Positions 41,510 through 49,455 are shown, counted from the first letter of the stretch. The stretch is DNA of 64,000 nucleotides from Sphingomonas_L flavalba_A (GCF_047553045.1 NZ_CP180208.1:1488001-1552000); one strand, 5' to 3'. Program-made: numbers and translations. The notes: generated by a model not told the origin, from the sequence alone.

Positions 41510-43333
41510 ATGCACGCATCCACCCAATTCCTGCATTCGCGCCGCCATGCCCTGATGCTGCTTGGCAGCAGCGCGCTCAGCCTGGCCCTCCCCGCCCCCG
41601 CATTTGCCGCAGCGGACTCCCCGGCGGTGCGGCTGCGGGCGCTACTGGACCTGAGCGAGGCGGCCGACGCCCGGCTCGATCCGCTGTCGGCGGCCCGGCA
41701 GGCCGAAGCCGCCGCCCCCGCCTTCGTCGATCCGCTCAGCGACGGTTATGTCGCCGCCCTGAAAGCGAACAAGCAGGCGGAATGGCAGGCGCTGCAGGCG
41801 ATTGATCGCTCCGCGCTGCCGCCGGTCGAACGCATCGCCTATGACGTGTTCCGCTACCAGATCCGTCAAACATTGACGCTTTTTGAAACCGGCCTTTTCG
41901 ACGTTCAGCGCATGGCGCCGTTCGATCCGTCTTTCGGGTTACAGGTTGAATTCCCTGATTTCGTGTCTGGCGGGCCGGCGCCCTTCGCCACCGTCGCGGA
42001 CTATGAGCGCGGCCTGGAACGCCTCGACGGCTTTGCCGGCTATCTGGAAAATGCGGTGGCGCAAGCCCGGCGCGGGCTTGCCGAGGGGTATCGCCAGCCG
42101 CGCATCGTGATCGAGAACCTGTTGCGGCAGGTCGACGCGGTCCTCGCCATCCCGGTTGAAAAAAGTGCGTTCTGGTCGGCGATTGACCGCCTTCCAGACA
42201 GTTTCGGCGCGGCGGACCGCGACCGGCTGCGCGCGGCGTATAAAGCGCGCATCACCGATCGGGTCTACCCCGGCTACCGTCTTTGGCAGCGTTTCCTGAA
42301 AGACAGTTACCTGCCCGTCGCGACGCCGGAACCGGGCCGGTGGGCAATGAAGGACGGTGAGCGGCTCTATGCGTGGGAACTTGCCCGCCACACGACGACG
42401 ACCCGCGGGGCGGACGATATCCATGCGCTTGGGCTGAGCGAGGTGGCGCGCATCCGGCAGGAGATGGAGTCCGTTCGCATGAAGGTCGGCTTTTCAAGCG
42501 ATCTCAAGGCTTTCTTCGAACATGTTCGCACCGATCCCAAATTCTACTGCAAGACGCCGGATGAACTGCTTGGCCGTTTCAAGGCGATCGAGGCGCGGAT
42601 ATGGCCGGGCATTTCCCGGCTGTTCCACGATCGACCGAAGGCGCCGTTCACGGTGCAGCCGCTGCCCGCCCTCGGCGACCAGCGCGGCACCGGTTATTAC
42701 CGCCCCGGCCCGCCCGACGGAAAATCGCCCGGCATTCTGTTCTTCAACATGTCGATGCTCGACACCCGGCCGATCCCGACGCTGGAGACATTGACCCTCC
42801 ACGAAGGCATTCCCGGTCACCATTTCCAGATCACCCTCGCGCGCGAGAACGCGGCGCTGCCCCCCTTGCTGCGCTTCGGTTCGGCAACGGCGTTCACCGA
42901 AGGCTGGGGCCTCTACGCCGAATCGCTTGGACCAGAACTGGGCATGTTCAGCGACCCGATGCAGCTTTTCGGCCATCTGGACATGGAAATGCTGCGCGCG
43001 GTGCGTCTGGTCGTCGACACCGGCATTCACGCCAAGCGATGGGACCGCGATCAGGCGATCGCCTTCATGCTCGACAACACCTCGATGGCCAGGCGCGACG
43101 TGGAGGTCGAGATCGATCGCTACATCGCCTATCCGGGCCAGGCGTGCGCCTACAAGATCGGCGAGCTGAAATTCCGCGAGCTTCGCGCGCGCAGCGCCAG
43201 CGCACTTGGACCACGCTTCGACCCGCGCGACTATCACGATCAGACGCTCGGCACGGGCGCCCTGCCAATGGACGTGCTCGAAGCGAAAATCGATGCATGG
43301 ATAGCGGCGGGCGGCGGGCGGCAATCGACGTAA
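41510..43333 (+). CDS. Exported DUF885 metallohydrolase, paralog B
   Basis: A 607-residue DUF885 protein with a twin-arginine-like signal (HSRRHALMLLGSSALSLALP). The predicted metal site is LHEGIPGHHFQ with a downstream Glu in TEGWGLYAESLG. It shares layout with the 35080-36894 protein (DTGIHxxRW, PGQACxxKxG, GPMPM/GALPMxVLE near the C-terminus) but diverges in the N-terminal half, so the two are older paralogs. Here the start is ATG at 41510; an upstream in-frame ATG at 41459 would add residues before the signal. It is transcribed away from amidohydrolase B. Confidence 0.85.
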   Translation: MHASTQFLHSRRHALMLLGSSALSLALPAPAFAAADSPAVRLRALLDLSEAADARLDPLSAARQAEAAAPAFVDPLSDGYVAALKANKQAEWQALQAIDRSALPPVERIAYDVFRYQIRQTLTLFETGLFDVQRMAPFDPSFGLQVEFPDFVSGGPAPFATVADYERGLERLDGFAGYLENAVAQARRGLAEGYRQPRIVIENLLRQVDAVLAIPVEKSAFWSAIDRLPDSFGAADRDRLRAAYKARITDRVYPGYRLWQRFLKDSYLPVATPEPGRWAMKDGERLYAWELARHTTTTRGADDIHALGLSEVARIRQEMESVRMKVGFSSDLKAFFEHVRTDPKFYCKTPDELLGRFKAIEARIWPGISRLFHDRPKAPFTVQPLPALGDQRGTGYYRPGPPDGKSPGILFFNMSMLDTRPIPTLETLTLHEGIPGHHFQITLARENAALPPLLRFGSATAFTEGWGLYAESLGPELGMFSDPMQLFGHLDMEMLRAVRLVVDTGIHAKRWDRDQAIAFMLDNTSMARRDVEVEIDRYIAYPGQACAYKIGELKFRELRARSASALGPRFDPRDYHDQTLGTGALPMDVLEAKIDAWIAAGGGRQST

Positions 43334-43543
43334 CGCCCCCGCCCGCCCCTTCGCGACGCACGCGGCATGACGGCGCGGAAATACTCGTCGTTGCACGCTG
43401 GCATGATGGGCGTCCGATCCATCTCAAAGCGATGCCGGCGCCCCTGAATCCGGTCGCCCGCGCGGGTCGTCTTCTGGCGCAAAAGGGCGCGAGAAGCGAC
43501 CGTTCGTGGCGCCGTGCAATTGCATTCGTCCTGCGAAACGACA

Positions 43544-43569
43544 GGAACAGTTCGTGCACGCGACCCGTT
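43544..43569 (+). promoter_or_regulatory. EcfG (general stress response) promoter of the PRC-barrel gene
   Basis: GGAAC at 43544-43548 and CGTT at 43566-43569 are separated by 17 nt, an exact match to the alphaproteobacterial EcfG consensus GGAAC-N16/17-CGTT. It lies 30 nt upstream of the ATG at 43600. I found no second copy in front of another gene in this window. Confidence 0.82.
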
Positions 43570-43599
43570 GGTGGTCATCCTCCACATAAGGAATCTGCC

Positions 43600-43971
43600 A
43601 TGAACACCGCACAAAATGCCACCGAACGCGATGAAACGGGCAACCTCATCTCATCGAGCAAGGTCGAAGGGACCAAAGTCTATAACACCGCGCGTGAGCA
43701 TCTCGGCTCAATCCATCATTTCATGGTCGGCAAGCGCAGCGGAAAGGTCGAATATGCCGTCATGAGTTTCGGCGGCTTTCTCGGCATGGGTGAAAGCTAC
43801 CACCCACTTCCGTGGGATGTCTTGTCGTACGACACCGATCAAAACGGCTATGTCGTTGATATCGACAAGGATCGCCTGAAAGGCGCCCCGCATTATGGCG
43901 TTAACGAGGAACCCGCCTACGATCGCGCCTACGGCAGGAGCGTCTATGACTATTACGGGATCTCGTATTAA
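43600..43971 (+). CDS. PRC-barrel domain protein
   Basis: A 123-residue soluble protein with one PRC-barrel domain (about residues 15-90: LISSSKVEGTKVYNTAREHL, KVEYAVMSFGGFLGMGESYHPLPWDVL). Stand-alone PRC-barrel proteins are common members of the general stress regulon in sphingomonads; their role is unknown. AAGGA lies 8 nt before the ATG. An EcfG promoter precedes it and a bidirectional terminator follows. The 266 nt before it (43334-43599) contain no other gene. Confidence 0.88.
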   Translation: MNTAQNATERDETGNLISSSKVEGTKVYNTAREHLGSIHHFMVGKRSGKVEYAVMSFGGFLGMGESYHPLPWDVLSYDTDQNGYVVDIDKDRLKGAPHYGVNEEPAYDRAYGRSVYDYYGISY

Positions 43972-43992
43972 ATCGAGGCCCCTGCCCGCCAG

Positions 43993-44022
43993 AAAAGGGT
44001 CGGCCGCAGGGCCGGCTCTTTT
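43993..44022. terminator. Bidirectional intrinsic terminator
   Basis: A 13-bp stem, AAAAGGGTCGGCC with GGCCGGCTCTTTT (two G-U pairs), closes on the loop GCAG. The A/T ends give a T-tract in both directions. It lies between the convergent PRC-barrel gene (ends 43971) and the small gene ending at 44034. Confidence 0.88.
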
Positions 44023-44033
44023 CGTTTCGGTAT

Positions 44034-44237
44034 CTAGTCGTCCGCCTTCCGGCCCATCGTCCAATTGGCTTTCATCCGCACGATCGGATTCGGCGCGCAC
44101 CAGATTTCGCCCGTCTCGGTAATCGCGGTCACCCAGATCAGGTCGTGCTCTTCACCATAATCGATGACGCCGAGCGCACGTCCATCGCCCTTGCCTTTGA
44201 CGTGGAGCGGGATGGATGGATGGAGCTGGGTGAACAT
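44034..44237 (-). CDS. Small conserved sphingomonad protein of unknown function
   Basis: A 67-residue protein, MFTQLHPSIPLHVKGKGDG through MKANWTMGRK. The middle VIDYGEEHDLIWVTAI and the tail EIWCAPNPIVRMKANW are what I recall of a frequent sphingomonad hypothetical, but I cannot name a domain. ATG at 44237 has GAGG 8 nt upstream; another ATG at 44243 is too close to it. It ends at the bidirectional terminator. Confidence 0.65.
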   Translation of the reverse strand: MFTQLHPSIPLHVKGKGDGRALGVIDYGEEHDLIWVTAITETGEIWCAPNPIVRMKANWTMGRKADD

Positions 44238-44324
44238 GAGCATGACCTCGCAATCGGGGCCGGAACAAACGCTGCTAATGGCCTATGGTTTCGCCGAATT
44301 GTCCGCCCGGTAACGCGGGGACGC

Positions 44325-44498
44325 CTACTCGCTGTCCTGCACCGGCTCAGTTGCGTGTGCGGTCTTGCCCAGCACCGCCATATAGCGGGCCGCGAAATCA
44401 AAATAGATTTTGGCGACCTCCGGCGATGAAGCGGTCCGCCCCTTCGCAATGCACTCGGCGTGACGGCGTTTGAAATATTCATAATCGGGGGCTGACAT
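44325..44498 (-). CDS. Small conserved protein of unknown function
   Basis: A 57-residue helical protein (SAPDYEYFKRRHAECIAKG, then VAKIYFDFAARYMAVLG). An ideal AGGAGG lies 6 nt before the ATG at 44498, the main reason to accept so short a gene. The Cys and basic residues near the start have no assigned role. It is separated by 81 nt from the next small gene on the same strand. Confidence 0.6.
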   Translation of the reverse strand: MSAPDYEYFKRRHAECIAKGRTASSPEVAKIYFDFAARYMAVLGKTAHATEPVQDSE

Positions 44499-44822
44499 AG
44501 CGAGCCTCCTGCATAAAGCGGCGGCTCTCCGGTTACCGTCGGCCAACGCTGTGCTCATGCCAGGGGCGTCGGTTGGCCAAGGCTGCGCTTCCCGGCGGAG
44601 AGAGTCAAACCCCACCGGCATTGCGAAAATCACGCCGGGCGGGATTTATGCCACCCCGCCGCCGTCGCCCGCACCCAAACACCATGCCTGGTTCCATAAC
44701 GGTTTGCCTCGCCGGGTGGCCGGGCCTTCACCGCCCGCCAGGTTCATCTGGCGCTCAAGCATCGGCGCGCAAGCGTCCAAAAGCCTTGCAAAGCGCCTGC
44801 GACACCCTTGCGGCAACCCCAC
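44499..44822. other. Gene-free interval
   Basis: Between the small gene (start 44498) and the tRNA-Val terminator, about 320 nt. No ORF has a convincing start, and I see no tRNA, IS end or direct repeat. It contains a GC-rich stretch with short self-complementary segments around 44530-44610. The promoter of the 44325-44498 gene is presumably here. Confidence 0.45.
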
Positions 44823-44859
44823 AAAAAACCCCGCCATCCCATTGGGAAAGCGGGGTTTT
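44823..44859 (-). terminator. Intrinsic terminator of tRNA-Val
   Basis: AACCCCGC and GCGGGGTT form the stem (CCCCGC at 44829-44834 with GCGGGG at 44850-44855, extended by A/T pairs). On the minus strand it is followed by TTTTTTG. It starts 3 nt after the tRNA CCA end. Confidence 0.9.
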
Positions 44860-44861
44860 AA

Positions 44862-44936
44862 TGGTGGGCGTGGCAAGGATTGAACTTGCGACCCCTGCGA
44901 TGTCAACACAGTGCTCTACCACTGAGCTACACGCCC
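44862..44936 (-). tRNA. tRNA-Val (anticodon GAC)
   Basis: Read on the minus strand it starts GGGCGTGTAGCTCAGTGGTA and ends in an encoded CCA. The acceptor stem GGGCGTG/CACGCCC, D arm, anticodon loop TTGACAT (anticodon GAC) and TPsiC arm GTTCAATCC are all intact. It lies 72 nt after cpdR on the same strand and has its own terminator. Confidence 0.97.
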
Positions 44937-45008
44937 GTCGGAGGCGGGCTTTAGCCGGGCGTCCCCGCCCGTGCAAGCACCGAATGCGTCGTCGGCCGAC
45001 GGTGCCGC

Positions 45009-45386
45009 TCAACTATGGCCGGACAGACTGCCGATATCGAACATCCGGTCGATCTCGGTCACCAGATCGCGCAGGTGGAACGGCTTCGACAGCACCTTGG
45101 CCTGCGGCACCGCCTTGCCGGCGCGCAGCGTCACCGCCGCGAAACCGGTGATGAACATCACCCGCATCCCCGGTGCCTGCTGGCCGGCGCGCTGGGCCAG
45201 TTCGATTCCGTCCATTTCGGGCATGACGATGTCGGTCAGCAGCAGATCGAACGCATTGGGCGCCAGCAGTGGGAGAGCGGCGGTGCCGCGATCGACGGCG
45301 GTCACCGCATAGCCGGCCTTTTCCAGCGCCCGCGTCAGATACTGGCGCATCACGTCGTCGTCTTCGGCCAGCAGGATCCGGATCAT
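45009..45386 (-). CDS. cpdR: Single-domain response regulator CpdR
   Basis: A 125-residue receiver: IRILLAEDDDVMRQYLTRAL, phosphoacceptor Asp52 in LLTDIVMPEMDGIELAQRA, Thr in MFITGFAAV and Lys101 in LSKPFHLRDL. This is the CpdR signature; in Caulobacter unphosphorylated CpdR primes the ClpXP protease for cell-cycle substrates, under control of the CckA-ChpT relay. ATG at 45386 has GAGGG 5 nt upstream; ATGs at 45398 and 45401 are alternatives. It diverges from an N-formylglutamate amidohydrolase gene, the usual neighbour. Confidence 0.92.
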   Translation of the reverse strand: MIRILLAEDDDVMRQYLTRALEKAGYAVTAVDRGTAALPLLAPNAFDLLLTDIVMPEMDGIELAQRAGQQAPGMRVMFITGFAAVTLRAGKAVPQAKVLSKPFHLRDLVTEIDRMFDIGSLSGHS

Positions 45387-45510
45387 CGAAACCCTCATCA
45401 TCGTTGGCGCCGAAAGCCGGTCGCTGACGCGCTCTTATGCGCCTGCCTCTTAATAATTTCCAGCTTCGCGCGGGATTGATCGCATCGGCAGATCGCGCCA
45501 AGGTCCGCCC

Positions 45511-46350
45511 GTGTTCGACTTTCTCGCGCCGAGCGGGCCGGCGGTTCCGGTCATCCTGTCCGTGCCCCATGCCGGCCGCTGCTACCCGGCCGACACCGCC
45601 CGGCTGGCCCGGGTGCCCGCCGACCGGCTGATCGCGCTGGAGGACCGGCATGTCGACCTGCTCGCCGCCCACGCGCCGGCGGCCGGGGCGGCAACTCTGG
45701 TTGCGCGCACGCCGCGCGCATGGATCGACCTCAACCGCTCCGAACAGGATGTCGACCCGGCGATGATCGATCCGCCGATCGCCTTCGGCCGCGCGCCGTC
45801 AGCCAAAGTGCGCGGCGGGCTGGGGCTGGTGCCGCGCCGCCTCGCCGGCGTCGGTGACCTTTGGCGGGCGCCGCTTGCCCGCGCATCGCTCGACGCGCGC
45901 ATCCAGGGCGTCCACCGCCCCTATCACGCGGCGCTCGCCACCGCGATCGCCGATGCCCATACCCGATTCGGCATCGCGGTGCTGCTCGACCTGCACTCGA
46001 TGCCGCCGCTTGGCGGAGCGCAGCCGCCGACGCTGGTGCTGGGCGACCGATTCGGGTTGACCGCCGGCAGCCGTTTCACCGCCCGCCTGCGCGGAGAGGC
46101 GGAAGCGGCCGGGCTGCGGGTTGCGCTCAATGCGCCCTATCAGGGCGGGCACATCCTGGAGCGGCACGGCGCGCCCGGCCGTGGCATCCACGCGATTCAG
46201 GTCGAGGTCGACCGCGCGCTCTACCTCGGCAAAAGCCTGCGCACGCCCGATTCCGCCGGGGTGGCGCGGCTGGCACGGTTCATCGCCACCTGCGTCAGCG
46301 CGCTGGCGGAAGAGGCCCTGGGCGGGACGATGCCGATCGCCGCCGAATAG
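45511..46350 (+). CDS. N-formylglutamate amidohydrolase
   Basis: A 279-residue FGase-family protein. SVPHAGRCYP, EDRHVDLLA, WIDLNRSEQDVDP, LLDLHSMPP and the late GGHILERHGAPGRGIHAIQVEVDRALYL (in parts) match the family, which cleaves N-formyl-L-glutamate in histidine degradation. No other hut gene is nearby and its constant partnership with cpdR is unexplained. The start is a GTG at 45511. Confidence 0.9.
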   Translation: MFDFLAPSGPAVPVILSVPHAGRCYPADTARLARVPADRLIALEDRHVDLLAAHAPAAGAATLVARTPRAWIDLNRSEQDVDPAMIDPPIAFGRAPSAKVRGGLGLVPRRLAGVGDLWRAPLARASLDARIQGVHRPYHAALATAIADAHTRFGIAVLLDLHSMPPLGGAQPPTLVLGDRFGLTAGSRFTARLRGEAEAAGLRVALNAPYQGGHILERHGAPGRGIHAIQVEVDRALYLGKSLRTPDSAGVARLARFIATCVSALAEEALGGTMPIAAE

Positions 46351-46357
46351 ACCCCAG

Positions 46358-46390
46358 AAAAAAGCCACCCCATGCAATGCACGGAGTGGC
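46358..46390 (-). terminator. Intrinsic terminator of the candidate sRNA
   Basis: Minus strand: GCCACTCC pairs with GGGGTGGC (one G-U), with GTGCATTGCAT between, and is followed directly by TTTTTT (46363-46358). On the plus strand no T-tract follows, so it serves the minus-strand RNA only. Confidence 0.88.
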
Positions 46391-46466
46391 CAAGGTTCAG
46401 GGAGGAAGCACATCCAAGGATGTGCCAACCCGCAGGAAGTGAAAGGGGGGAAAACACCTCCACGGG
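46358..46466 (-). ncRNA. Candidate trans-acting sRNA with C-rich anti-SD segments
   Basis: About 109 nt on the minus strand, in three hairpins. Hairpin 1 (46466 to 46429): 12-bp stem CCCGTGGAGGTG/CACTTCCTGCGGG around the loop TTTTCCCCCCTTT. Hairpin 2 (46425-46408): palindrome GCACATCCTTGGATGTGC with a CTTG loop. A single-stranded TTCCTCCCTGAACC follows (CCTCCC at 46405-46400). Hairpin 3 (46390-46364) is a terminator stem GCCACTCC/GGGGTGGC ending in six T. A promoter, TTGAAA (46502-46497) and TATCTT (46477-46472), 19-nt spacer, predicts a start at about 46465, the first base of hairpin 1. Exposed CCUCC/CCCCCC in loops is characteristic of alphaproteobacterial anti-Shine-Dalgarno sRNAs. No ORF fits. 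Confidence 0.7.
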
Positions 46467-46471
46467 CCAAC

Positions 46472-46502
46472 AAGATATGGAACGCGGCCGAGTGGATTTC
46501 AA
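46472..46502 (-). promoter_or_regulatory. Candidate promoter of the sRNA
   Basis: -35 TTGAAA (46497-46502) matches TTGACA at 5 of 6; -10 TATCTT (46472-46477) matches TATAAT at 4 of 6; the spacer is 19 nt, at the long end. The predicted start coincides with the first hairpin. Confidence 0.5.
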
Positions 46503-46570
46503 GCCGCAACCAAAATTATTTGAACCGCAATGGGGCGAGCCGCGCCACGGCCCCGCCCGCGTCCCGCCGG

Positions 46571-47347
46571 CTACGCCGCCGACGTACCCATCATCTCCGG
46601 CAACCGGCCCATGCGGACCTGGCGGCCGAATACGTCACTGACCAGCCCAAGGGAGAACAGATGCGCGTAGAGTAGCGGCAGCATGCCGTTCTGCGACCAT
46701 TTGCGCAGTTGATCGCCGCGCATGTCCTTCAGCTTATCCTGGTCGACCATGCGGAAACCACGATAGACGAACGGCTGCTCCTGCTCCGGCTGCTCGATCT
46801 TGACCTCGCCGTCCATCAACAGGCCGGATTCGTTCAGTTCGGCCATGAACGCATTGGTCTGCGCCGCCGCCTGCTCGAATCCCTCGCAGAACTGCAGGAT
46901 CGACTTGGTCGCGTCGCTGGGCTGGCCGTCGACGAAAAGCGGCTCACCTTCCTCGCCCGGCCCGACGGCATTGCTGGTCGGATCGAAACACAGCGACAGT
47001 TCGTCGGTGTCAGGGCGCAGCCGCGCCAGCATGAACGGATAACGGCGGATATAGGCCGGGACATAGGCCTCTCGGCTCATCCGGCCGTCTTCGCCGATCA
47101 TCGTGTTCATGCCCGCGTTCAGCGCCATCAGCGCCAGCGGCACCGAATTCTCGCCGGACGAGAAGACGATCGGGAAGGAACGCTGACACGGAATGAATTC
47201 CTCGACCGCGATCGGCACGGCATGCTCGATCGCCAGGAACGGCAGCGCGTCGGTCGGGCGGGTACGCCAGTCGGCATGGTCGTTGCTCGAAAGCGGCACC
47301 AGATCCTTGTAGAAAAGCGGCAGGTTCGCCGGCGGCTGGCTGGCCAT
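46571..47347 (-). CDS. SapC family protein
   Basis: A 258-residue soluble protein: LFYKDLVPLSSNDHADWRTR, FLAIEHAVPIAVEEF, FPIVFSSGENSVPLALMALN, then RRYPFMLARL and a C-terminal LRKWSQNGMLPLLYAHLFSL. This is the SapC-like family (PF07277), named after a Campylobacter S-layer locus gene but of unknown function in alphaproteobacteria, where it often accompanies TonB receptors and tryptophan halogenase-like genes. None adjoins here. ATG at 47347 has GGAGAG about 10 nt upstream. Confidence 0.86.
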   Translation of the reverse strand: MASQPPANLPLFYKDLVPLSSNDHADWRTRPTDALPFLAIEHAVPIAVEEFIPCQRSFPIVFSSGENSVPLALMALNAGMNTMIGEDGRMSREAYVPAYIRRYPFMLARLRPDTDELSLCFDPTSNAVGPGEEGEPLFVDGQPSDATKSILQFCEGFEQAAAQTNAFMAELNESGLLMDGEVKIEQPEQEQPFVYRGFRMVDQDKLKDMRGDQLRKWSQNGMLPLLYAHLFSLGLVSDVFGRQVRMGRLPEMMGTSAA

Positions 47348-47411
47348 GTTCAATTCTCTCCACGTTGATTGCGATCCGGCGGCCGCCGGAGGCTTGCAAT
47401 GGCTGGCGGGT

Positions 47412-48839
47412 CTATGGCCTTGGCGGTTCCGACGCAAGCCGGACCAGCTTGCCGGGGTTCATGATTCCGCGCGGGTCGAGCGCCTGTTTGATCGCCCGCA
47501 GCGTCGCCAGCCGGGCCGGGTCGGCCAGCCGTTCCAGCTCGTCCAGTTTCATCTGGCCGATGCCGTGTTCGGCGGAGATCGATCCGCCGGCGGCGGTAAC
47601 CAGATCGTGGACGCGGGCGCTGGCCGCCTTGCCGGCGCCGTTCGCCCAGTCAGCGGGCGCCCCCGCCGGGGCGCGGACGTGAAAATGGACGTTGCCGTCG
47701 CCCAGATGGCCGAAACCGCTGGCGTCGGTGCCGGGAAACTCCGCCTCGATCGTCGTCGCCGCCGCCAGCAGGAAATCGGGCATCGCCGCCACCGGAACGG
47801 AAATGTCGTGCTGCGCCGCCGGGCCGCTGGCGCGTTCCGCCTCCGAAATCGAATGGCGCAGGCGCCAGAACGCCTCTTCCTGCGCCTGGTTGAGCGCGAC
47901 GGCGGCGTCAGCCCCCAGCCCGGCGGCCAGCGCCGCCGCCAGCGCCGCCTCCATGCGCGCGCGGGCATCGTCGCCGACCAGTTCGATCAGCGCGTGCCAG
48001 CGGTGAGCGCCGGCAAGCGGCGCACGTGTGCCGGGGATGTGGCGCAGCACCCGATCCAGCGAATCGGCGGGGATCAGCTCGAAACTCTCGATCCCGCCGG
48101 GCAACGCCGCCTCCAGCCGGCGGAGCAGCGCCAGTGCCGCGTGCGGCGTGTCCAGCCCGACCCAGGCGACGGCGCGGTCGGTCGCGGCGGGAACCAGTCG
48201 CAGCGCGGCGGCGGTGACCACGCCCAGCGTTCCTTCCGCACCGATCAGCAACTGGGTCAGGTCATAGCCGCGATTGTCCTTGCGCAGCGCCGACAGCCCG
48301 TCGAACAGCGTGCCATCGGGCAGCACCGCTTCCACGCCTGCAACCAGCGCCCGCATCGTGCCGAACCGCAGAACCTGCGTGCCGCCGGCGTTGGTCGACA
48401 CCAGCCCGCCGATGGTCGCCGATCCTTTCGCGCCCAGCGACAGCGGAAAACGCCGCCCGGCCGCCGCCGCCGCATCGTGCAGGTCGGACAGGATAACCCC
48501 CGCCTCCACCACGGCCAGATTATCCTCGGCGGACAGGGAGCGGATGCGGTTCATCCGCCGCAGCGACAGGATCAGGGCACTGCCGTCCGCCGGCGGTGTC
48601 GCCCCGCCGACCATCGACGTGTTGCCGCCCTGTGGAACCAGCGGGATACGGGTGGAGGCAGCCAACGCCACCGCCGCCGCCGCTTCCGCCGCGCTGGCCG
48701 GGGCGAGCAGCGCCGGCGCCGTGCCGTGATACCGGCCGCGCCAGTCGCTCACCCACGGCGCGATCGCGTCGACATCGGTCACAAACCCCTTTGGCCCAAG
48801 CAGCGCGGCGAAGCGGTCGAGGATGGCGGAGTCAATCAT
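47412..48839 (-). CDS. FAD-linked D-2-hydroxyacid dehydrogenase (GlcD/D-LDH family)
   Basis: A 475-residue flavoprotein. The FAD-binding PCMH domain has LVPQGGNTSMVGGATP, VEAGVILSDLHDAA, GGLVSTNAGGTQVLRFG and GAEGTLGVVTAAAL; the C-terminal domain has GFGHLGDGNVHFH (metal ligands) and SISAEHGIGQMK. This fits D-2-hydroxyglutarate dehydrogenase or D-lactate dehydrogenase; the two cannot be separated here. An upstream extension to 48890 lacks family similarity, so ATG at 48839 is used. Confidence 0.9.
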   Translation of the reverse strand: MIDSAILDRFAALLGPKGFVTDVDAIAPWVSDWRGRYHGTAPALLAPASAAEAAAAVALAASTRIPLVPQGGNTSMVGGATPPADGSALILSLRRMNRIRSLSAEDNLAVVEAGVILSDLHDAAAAAGRRFPLSLGAKGSATIGGLVSTNAGGTQVLRFGTMRALVAGVEAVLPDGTLFDGLSALRKDNRGYDLTQLLIGAEGTLGVVTAAALRLVPAATDRAVAWVGLDTPHAALALLRRLEAALPGGIESFELIPADSLDRVLRHIPGTRAPLAGAHRWHALIELVGDDARARMEAALAAALAAGLGADAAVALNQAQEEAFWRLRHSISEAERASGPAAQHDISVPVAAMPDFLLAAATTIEAEFPGTDASGFGHLGDGNVHFHVRAPAGAPADWANGAGKAASARVHDLVTAAGGSISAEHGIGQMKLDELERLADPARLATLRAIKQALDPRGIMNPGKLVRLASEPPRP

Positions 48840-48884
48840 CGCGCGGTCATAGCGCAACCGCGCGGATTTGCATCCTGACCGGCA

Positions 48885-49379
48885 ATGCAATTAATCCGGG
48901 GTTCAACCGGGCTGGGCCATGCGCGTCGCCCTGATGGAATTCTGGGCTTGAGCATAGCGCTTGTCACTGTCCTGTTGCTCGGTGTCGCCGTTTCGGCGGC
49001 GGAGCGCGTGGAATATGCCCAGGTCATCATTCGGGAACGGGTGATCATCCGCGTGCCGACCGCACGCCCCCCGCGCGCGACGGAATGGCGCGAACGCCGC
49101 GGGCCGGACTGCATCGCCGCCAGTCAGCTCGCCGGGGCGGAAGTGACCGGCGAGGACAGTGTCGACCTGCGGCTGAAGGGCGGCGATCACGTCCGCGCCC
49201 GGTTGAACGGCCGTTGCACCGTGCTCGGTTATTATTCCGGTTTCTACCTGCGGCCGGGCAGCGACGGCCAAATCTGTGCAGATCGCGACGCGATCCACGC
49301 CCGTTCCGGCGGGCGCTGCGAGATAGAGGAATTCCGTTTGCTGACCCCTAAACGCGGCAGCAAACGCGCGAAACCTTGA
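48885..49379 (+). CDS. Exported hypothetical protein
   Basis: A protein of 164 residues from ATG 48885, or 143 from TTG 48948. Only the shorter form begins with a clean signal sequence, SIALVTVLLLGVAVSAAE; the longer has 21 residues before it, so the TTG is plausible. The mature part begins with alternating hydrophobic/basic residues (VIIRERVIIRVP) and has CIAASQLAGA, DLRLKGGDHVRARL, YYSGFYLRPGSDGQICADRD and two Cys pairs. It resembles a recurrent sphingomonad hypothetical; function unknown. Confidence 0.62.
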   Translation: MQLIRGSTGLGHARRPDGILGLSIALVTVLLLGVAVSAAERVEYAQVIIRERVIIRVPTARPPRATEWRERRGPDCIAASQLAGAEVTGEDSVDLRLKGGDHVRARLNGRCTVLGYYSGFYLRPGSDGQICADRDAIHARSGGRCEIEEFRLLTPKRGSKRAKP

Positions 49380-49455
49380 CAAATGGCGGGGCTTTGCCCA
49401 AGCGCGGGGCGCAGACGGCGACGGGCCGTCCGCGACCATTCTTTCCGGAATCTCG

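Noticed and set aside
33747..43333. Lasso-peptide or siderophore uptake island
   Set aside because: There is no precursor peptide, B/C maturation enzyme, isopeptidase of the prolyl-oligopeptidase type, FecIR-type regulator or siderophore biosynthesis gene; the receptor lacks features that point to iron.
44499..44861. Integrated element or att site beside tRNA-Val
   Set aside because: No integrase, no duplicated tRNA end and no change in composition; the tRNA is followed directly by its own terminator.
46351..46570. Small protein-coding gene instead of an sRNA
   Set aside because: Short frames run through on both strands, but none has a ribosome site or a clear start, while hairpins, promoter and T-tract fit a non-coding RNA.
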